DNA from: Colocasia esculenta
Lineage: Eukaryota > Streptophyta > Magnoliopsida > Alismatales > Araceae
Length of the DNA: 64,000 nucleotides
NCBI GenBank assembly: GCA_014218235.1
Contig: CM024761.1
Span: 89,095,968 to 89,159,967 of the forward strand
Direction: 5' to 3'
In this document: positions 58,683 through 64,000 of the stretch, piece after piece
Numbering within the stretch: the first letter of the stretch is position 1
Layout: each line of letters starts with the position of its first letter
Translations under genes and position numbers: made by a program
The notes under the pieces: generated by a model
Told to the model about the DNA's origin: nothing
The model's input: only the letters and a program-made list of their open reading frames with translations
Databases searched by the model: none

Positions 58683-59359
58683 CACTGGTTGGTTTCGACA
58701 GCTACTGGTCCATCCAGAACTGTATTCTGGAATCTGGCCTTTAGTTGTCGAAAACTACTAGTAGTTGTTGATAGATAGTTGTCGACAGATGTGTTTGTTT
58801 ATCAACATCCACTAGTTTTTTATGGGTTTTCGGTTCTAGAAGCAAGGTTACCTGTCGATAGCTAGGTTCTGTCTGTCGACAGTTGTAGGTCAATCTTTCT
58901 AGAATGGTTAAAACCAACTTAAGAGACTCTTCTAAGAGTTTCTACTATTCCACGAAGGAACAAACAATCTTGTGGATCTTAAGTACATTCCTTAACACAT
59001 CCTTCATGAATAAAAGGAATAGAGCAAAAGGAGAAAATCTTACAGATTGGGTGACTGGAAAACTTATGGAAAAAGGCTTTGTATATATAACTCCTTTAAG
59101 AGAAACTTCCTTACATCTAGAAGAAGCCCACATCAAGTTGTACATGAACATCAACTATAGACTGAGCATCAGCTAAAAAAAAACATTATGACAGTGAAAG
59201 ATGAAGACACTCTTGATAGCTTTACTGGACATAAATCAAGGTAAGGCCAGGGTAGATGATTAAACATAAAGGTTCTAACAGAAGAAGCTAACAAGAGGGA
59301 GGAGAATCCTACATAACTTAGGAAATATGGAGATCCTCCTCTGCTCTTCTACAAGGGAA

Positions 59360-59535
59360 CAGGCAGTAGCAGCAGCAGTTGTAGCAATAGCACTGCGACA
59401 ACAACAACAGGGTCTTAGCAGCAGCAACTACAGTAGTAGCAACAGCAAGAGTCGTAGCAGTAGCAGCAGCAACAGCTTCAACAACAGTCGTAGCAGCAGC
59501 AACAGCTTCAAACACGTCGTCGCAGTAGCAAGGCA
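59360..59535. repeat. Degenerate AGC/AAC trinucleotide repeat
   Basis: It is dominated by AGC, AAC and AGT triplets. On the minus strand it lies just downstream of a TATATATA box (59593-59602), so it would form the leader of the LTR transcript. The minus frame 59689-59318 reads through it as Ala/Val/Thr-rich codons (123 codons). Confidence 0.85.
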
Positions 59536-59592
59536 GGAGTAAGGGAATGATGAACCGGTGGGTAAACACCACACGAGACTGGGCAAAGAAAG

Positions 59593-59602
59593 ATATATAT
59601 AA
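59593..59602 (-). promoter_or_regulatory. TATA box of the solo LTR
   Basis: TTTATATATA on the minus strand, about 60 bp before the triplet-repeat leader. Confidence 0.5.
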
Positions 59603-60223
59603 AGGTACATGTTTCATGCATGTATGGCACGTAGCCATACACTTGCTGCTGTAAACCTTATTTTCATACAGCACAGCCACATTTACCATGAGGTTTTACC
59701 CCTCTAGTTAGATGTCTTACGTAGCCAAGGCTAGGTAAGCAAAGAATTTCCAAGAAAATGGTTTACGTAAATGGGGAATAATTCATCTGGTCCTTTTTAC
59801 CTAATATATTTGTATTCAAACGATGTCCAATCAAGTTGAAATTTCAAACATAATCTAATTGGAAGGTTTTACAATTTATGGTAATTTTAGTTTAATTTTT
59901 GGAATTAATTTTTTATCCAGCAAAAATTACCTAAAAAATTGTTGTGTCGACTTATTTGATATTCGTGCATCAACAATCAGGATATCTATGTTTCTAGAGT
60001 AAGCATTTTTTTTTGGAAATTATGGTATTTTTAGATTTCATTCCGTTACCAAATTCTGGTGATGCCTTGTCGGAGTGCGCACCTCTGAAGACAAACTAGA
60101 AGTAATTAATAATATAAAATTAATCCTAAATTAAAGGTAATTATATCTCATGAAAGTGATTATGTTCAACAAAAAATCACCACCTTTTCTCAATTTCAAT
60201 AAATATAAATTTTGGGGGTTACA

Positions 60224-60228
60224 GTTTC
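60224..60228. repeat. Target site duplication GTTTC (right)
   Basis: Pairs with 57772-57776. Confidence 0.88.
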
Positions 60229-60504
60229 ATAGGTAGTAAAAGAGTGCTTGCTAGGCCTATTGCATTTTTAGTAGTTTTGATGGCAAAAAAAATTCATTGG
60301 GCTTAACAAGAATCCACTATTTTCTTCAGCTTAATGCATAAACAATAAACAAGTACGTCTTTTCAAATAAAAAGCGAAAGAAATATATTCACAAAAATTC
60401 AAAAGAGATATGATCAATGAGAGACTCACATTCATCATGTGGCTTCCAAATGTTTTGACCTATGCTCTTTATTCATCACCACTCAAATTTATTTTTCCTC
60501 CAAC
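60229..60504. other. AT-rich host segment
   Basis: No feature seen. Confidence 0.5.
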
Positions 60505-62349
60505 TGTAACGACCCGATCTCCCAGACCACCGCAGGGACCCCAAAGGTCACGCCACCACCCAGATCCGAAGACCCAGAATGGTAGAATTTATTTAGTGAG
60601 ATAAGCAAGAATTCAAATAAATATAACAAGAAAGTTCATACATTAATAAAGAAATTATGTACAACATGTCCCAAATAAAAGTAAAGTACAGAAAAAAAAA
60701 GATGCAGTCCTTAAGGGGCATACCCCGAGGACTTGCAAAAAGGACACTCTCAACTCACGGTACAAAGAACACTCACGCTCACAACTCACACTGATGGCAA
60801 TGCCCGGCGAACAAGCCGCCACCACGACGCCGTCCGGCAACGAACTCCTGCGACAGCGAGTCCCTACCTGAAGAGAGTAGGAGGGTGAGCCTCGTGAACA
60901 AGGTTCAGTAGGGATAACCTGTCCCTGACCAGCAGAGCAGTAGGAACTCCAACAAAGTGGAAGCAAAACTACTCTACAAAGCGGTAAAGTGAGAAATGCC
61001 TACCATAGAGTACTACAAAGCAGCGGAGCAGAGAAATGCCACGACCCACAACTAGAGTCGGGCCCAACACGACCCCCGCAGAACCAGCGGAGTCAAATAC
61101 AATGCGGAAGCAAACACCTCGGCGCGCACCCGCTGAGACAAAGAAGCTCACGGAACACCGGAGCAACCACGTGAGACCAGAGTCTCATGACACAAGCACC
61201 AACATCCCGGACCTCCACGAGGTCGGGAAGGAACAACTAGGTGTCACCACGAGAGACACCGAGCAACCACATGAGAAGAGCATCTCACCACAACCACAGC
61301 CACCTCAAACCTCCCCAAGGTTGAGGGCCCACAAGCAGAACCACCCTGGACCACAGACATGCCACGAGGTCAAGGAACAACACACCGGTGCCACCAAGAA
61401 CGACACCAAGGAACGGGTTACCGAAACATCAGTCGGTGTATACACTAGACACCCCGAGAGAACCCGCATAGAGGAAACCACTGAGCACGGCCCACGAGGC
61501 CAAACCAACCAAGCCCAAGGAAGCGAGACACGGCTAGACTACAACCAACCGTGTAAACTAGGGCAACGAGAACACAAGCTCAGAAACAACATGAAACACC
61601 GTCACAGAAAGAGCAACCAAGCCACCGCCACAGGCAGCTAAGAGGATGACACACCGTCCACACCTCCAGCACACTGGCCGCCGACTCATGCCTAAAACCT
61701 CCTAGGTAGAGTGAGGCTAGCGAGCCATAGCCAAGAACACAACCAAAACACCGCAGCCCGGCCGAGCTGCGGCCCCACGCCTGACCTCCCTACGTGGCTC
61801 CAGAAACCAACGCAGAGCGAGGGAGTGAGAAGGACTAGCTGGTCCACACCGGAGGACTCCTCAACACCTTGGAGACCCAGACCAACTAAGAGAGCTCTAC
61901 AAATGGCTCATGCCACTGCCCCCACATTTTCCCCTTTTGCTCCAAGTCCATGACTTGAGCACGCCCGCCGCCCAGTGGAGTAACCCCCTCTGACACAGGC
62001 GCGCGGGCTGGGGTCCCAGGAACGGTAACAACCTGTTTGCGGACAAGCCCTCAAGTGTCGAGCACCAGGTGAAATAGAACTGGCGTGGCAAACCACCAAC
62101 AGAAACACAGCACAGCTGGCTTATAACCAAGACAAGCCCAGCAGGCACAGGCACGCATGGCACCCCTCCGGAAACCCCCAGAAGGGCCGTCGGCCAACGC
62201 CGGCACACAAGGCACGGCCTAAGAAACCGTAACACCACAAACAGAACAGAAATCACCGCTCTTCTAATAATCGTTTGAAAGACAGACAATCAATTATTAG
62301 ACAGACGCGAGCCTCCTAGCACAGCCGCTAGGACACGGCCACGAAGGTT
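60505..62349 (-). mobile_element. Probable LTR fragment running into the gap
   Basis: It starts TGTAACGACCCGATC, like the minus ends of M-type LTRs. It also has a GTGAGCC...AAGGTTCAGTAGGG block (60883-60915) comparable to GTGAGTCC...GACTCAGCAAG in M. The far border is lost in the gap and no duplication can be checked (left flank CCAAC). The 60960-61660 part is GC-rich with chained inverted repeats. The 201-codon plus frame over it (61036-61641) has an unusual His/Thr/Gln/Pro composition and is probably not a gene. Confidence 0.5.
61172..61326. repeat. Chain of short inverted repeats
   Basis: TGAGAC/GTCTCA (61172-61187); TCCCGGACCTC/GAGGTCGGGA, with one bulge (61205-61228); GGTGTC/GACACC (61240-61260); TGAGA/TCTCA (61272-61287); CCTCAA/TTGAGG (61303-61326). 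GAGCAACCAC recurs at 61161 and 61261. Confidence 0.75.
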
Positions 62350-62449
62350 NNNNNNNNNNNNNNNNNNNNNNNNNNNNNNNNNNNNNNNNNNNNNNNNNNN
62401 NNNNNNNNNNNNNNNNNNNNNNNNNNNNNNNNNNNNNNNNNNNNNNNNN
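62350..62449. other. Assembly gap (100 N)
   Basis: Exactly 100 N, the usual placeholder for a gap of unknown size. Features on either side may not be adjacent in the genome. Confidence 0.98.
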
Positions 62450-63429
62450 GTGACCCCCGCACCGTCGCGTCTCTAGTCGCGACCCCGCGATCTGACGCGA
62501 CAAGGACCGAGATCTCTGGCCTCCATAACCACATCCTATTTATCCTCCCATGCACTTTGACTTGGTCGAAGAGGTTTATCCCGACCCCTTGAGCACTTTT
62601 TCGGCCCTAGGGACTCTCCTAAGCTCCCCTAAGTACTCTACATCCGATTTTGATAGAGATTTATCCCCCATTTTTAATTTCCACATCTTTTTGAGGAAAT
62701 AATACCCAATTTTCTCACTCCAAGCTCTATATAAGGAAGGCCCCTCCTCATGAACGAGGAGAGCCTCATGATCACCCCGAAGGGCTGCCAAAATTTCCTC
62801 TGAACAAGCCTTAGCCACGCAGCCACTCATTCCACTCATTTCCCTTCATAGTCCACTCCTCACAATCCACTCATTTCACCTTCAATGGAGCAAGGAACGT
62901 GAAGAGGGCGACTTCAGCAATCTCCTGGACCTTTTGCACATCATCAGAGCTGCATCCACGCCAGGAAGTCGCCCTAATGGGGCTCATCATCTCCCCTCTC
63001 CCTCTTTCTTGTTTCTACATGCATTTTTATGTTCTTTTAAAATAGAGCACATCTATCATCCACCCACGTTTTCCCACACCCATAGGGGTTTAAAACCACC
63101 CCAGGTGCGTTCCCACCATGATCCCCCGTCTCATTTCGTCTTTTAGAATAGATGCTACACTTTACATGTTCTAATAGGGTCTTTTCTTTGTGTTTTCTTT
63201 TGATTGGCAGGCAAGCAAACAAGGTCTACGAGAAGCTCTGGTACTCTGGCCGGCTGGAGGACTAGAAGAAGGTCACAACACCAATTCTCCCGCATTCAGA
63301 GAACGCGACGGCTTCGGGTGACGCGACAAAGACGCGTCGATTCCCACTGACGCGATAACAGAGACGCGGCGGCCATGACGACCGCGACACCAGGTCAGTC
63401 TTCCTGTTCTCTTCCTTTTTCCTAGTTTA
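62450..63429 (+). other. Promoter-like region with CGCGAC islands, possible plus-strand LTR part
   Basis: CGCGAC or CGCGAT motifs cluster at 62466-62502 and 63303-63390. TATATAA is at 62728-62734 (CTCTATATAAGG), followed by a leader-like stretch. GGCAG|GCAAG at 63208 and CACCAG|GTCAG at 63391 look like splice sites. The order island-TATA-leader-island is that of the LTRs in this window, but no LTR end was found. Confidence 0.35.
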
Positions 63430-64000
63430 AGTTAGCCATTGTCTTTTCTACATCATTGGGCAACTTATCTAGGTGGCGATCACTTTCCTATTTTCCATGC
63501 CATCATATTTGATATCCATGTCCGTGTCGAGGGGAAGCACAATCCCTGTGATTACACCTATCTGGGTGTTCCTCTCACCACCGGTCGTACTTCAGTTTCC
63601 CATTATAAGCACATAATGGATAAAGTGAATAATACTCTAGCCTCTTGGAAGTCGAAAATGCTTTCTCAAGCTATACGGGTTACCATGATTAACTCAGTCC
63701 TTTGTTCTATTACCATTTACACTACTTCTGCTTCTTGCTTGCCTAAGTCTATTCTCCAGTACATTGAGCGGACCTGTGCCTCCTTTTTCTGGAATGGGGC
63801 GGATGGACATAAGCGTAGGCACTGGATCTCTTGGGAGAGTATCAAGCGGCCGAAGTAGGAAGGGGGCCTTGGTGTTAGAAGCATGTGGCATGTTCAAGTT
63901 TCTCTCATGGCCAAGCTGATTTGGAATGCCATGAATGGTCAGTCTCTGTGGTCTAGGTATGCTAGAAGTAGATTCCTCACATCTCCTTTCTCTGAAGTTA
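63430..64000 (+). pseudogene. LINE reverse transcriptase, C-terminal part
   Basis: An open frame reaches 63858 with CDYTYLGVPLTTGRT, then NNTLASWKSKMLSQAIRVTM, YTTSASCLPKSIL and CASFFWNGADGHKRRHWISW, the typical region after the RT catalytic core of plant L1-like LINEs. A TAG at 63856 replaces one codon, and the frame goes on as EGGLGVRSMWHVQVSLMAKL to the window end. The catalytic core is absent on the left, so the copy is 5'-truncated or joined to other sequence at about 63430-63480. LINE ORF2 makes cDNA at the nicked target. Confidence 0.88.

Larger units (their letters stand above)
57777..60223 (-). mobile_element. Solo LTR, T-like, minus orientation
   Basis: TGTCACGTCCCA...TTTTGGGGGTTACA between perfect copies of GTTTC (57772-57776, 60224-60228). 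It shares with T LTRs the terminal GGGACGTGACA (own strand) and the GCCCAGTAG-ATTCATC type block (58077-58092). It has a GTCGACA island (58660-58890), a trinucleotide-repeat leader (59360-59535) and a minus-strand TATA box (59593-59602). Confidence 0.88.

Noticed and set aside
61036..61641. Longest open frame of the window (201 codons, plus strand)
   Set aside because: It lies in a GC-rich inverted-repeat region of a probable LTR, has no recognisable domain and a skewed composition; GC-rich DNA keeps frames open by chance.
1..64000. tRNA, rRNA or other cellular RNA genes
   Set aside because: I saw only tRNA-complementary primer sites of 12-13 bases and no cloverleaf or rRNA-like sequence; a tRNAscan run would be needed to be certain.

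Overview
This window looks like an intergenic stretch of an angiosperm nuclear genome. It is AT-rich, no intact cellular gene can be recognised, and at least two thirds of it is LTR retrotransposon sequence. I found insertion borders by matching direct repeats, TG...CA ends, tRNA-Met-type primer sites (TGGTATCAGAGC), purine tracts and 5-bp target duplications. Identities and similarities are by eye only.

Layout. 1-2103: probable fragment of an LTR element in minus orientation, with a TATA box and a 43-bp tandem repeat. 2886-5749: solo LTR (TSD GACAA). 5863-10104: solo LTR (TSD GATTA). 10110-12214: unassigned DNA with a TATA box and a CG-motif island. 12220-56081: one large nest. Its base is an old, decayed Ty3/gypsy chromovirus, here called H (plus strand; TSD CGGTC/TGGTC). 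H pol is split at 18063-31683 by a three-LTR tandem array of gag-only elements, here called T' (minus strand; TSD TGGCA). The H 3' LTR is split at 33531-54730 by a second chromovirus, M (minus strand), which also has an extra partial internal copy. The M integrase is split at 39520-48000 by another gag-only element, T (plus strand; TSD CACAC). Removing T' and one TSD copy rejoins H pol in frame, and removing T rejoins M pol in frame. 57777-60223: solo LTR (TSD GTTTC). 60505-62349: probable minus LTR end running into a 100-N gap (62350-62449). 62450-63420: plus-strand promoter-like sequence. 63430-64000: 3' part of a LINE reverse transcriptase.

H and M encode Gag, protease, RT/RNase H, integrase and a chromodomain-like tail of Tekay/Del type, all with frameshifts. 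T and T' carry about 3.65-kb LTRs around only 1.2-1.3 kb of gag, the design called TR-GAG; they would need pol from another element.

Three less ordinary patterns recur. (1) Gag of H and of M is interrupted by short GT-AG introns at the same codon. (2) LTR leaders end in a conserved splice donor (AG|GCAAGT in H and M, AAG|GTAG in T types), and an AG acceptor lies just before the gag ATG, so a spliced gag mRNA would lose the primer site. (3) Most LTR families carry islands of short CG-cored inverted repeats near that donor. Some keep a stem while the bases change between families. This third pattern is my best candidate for an undescribed feature.
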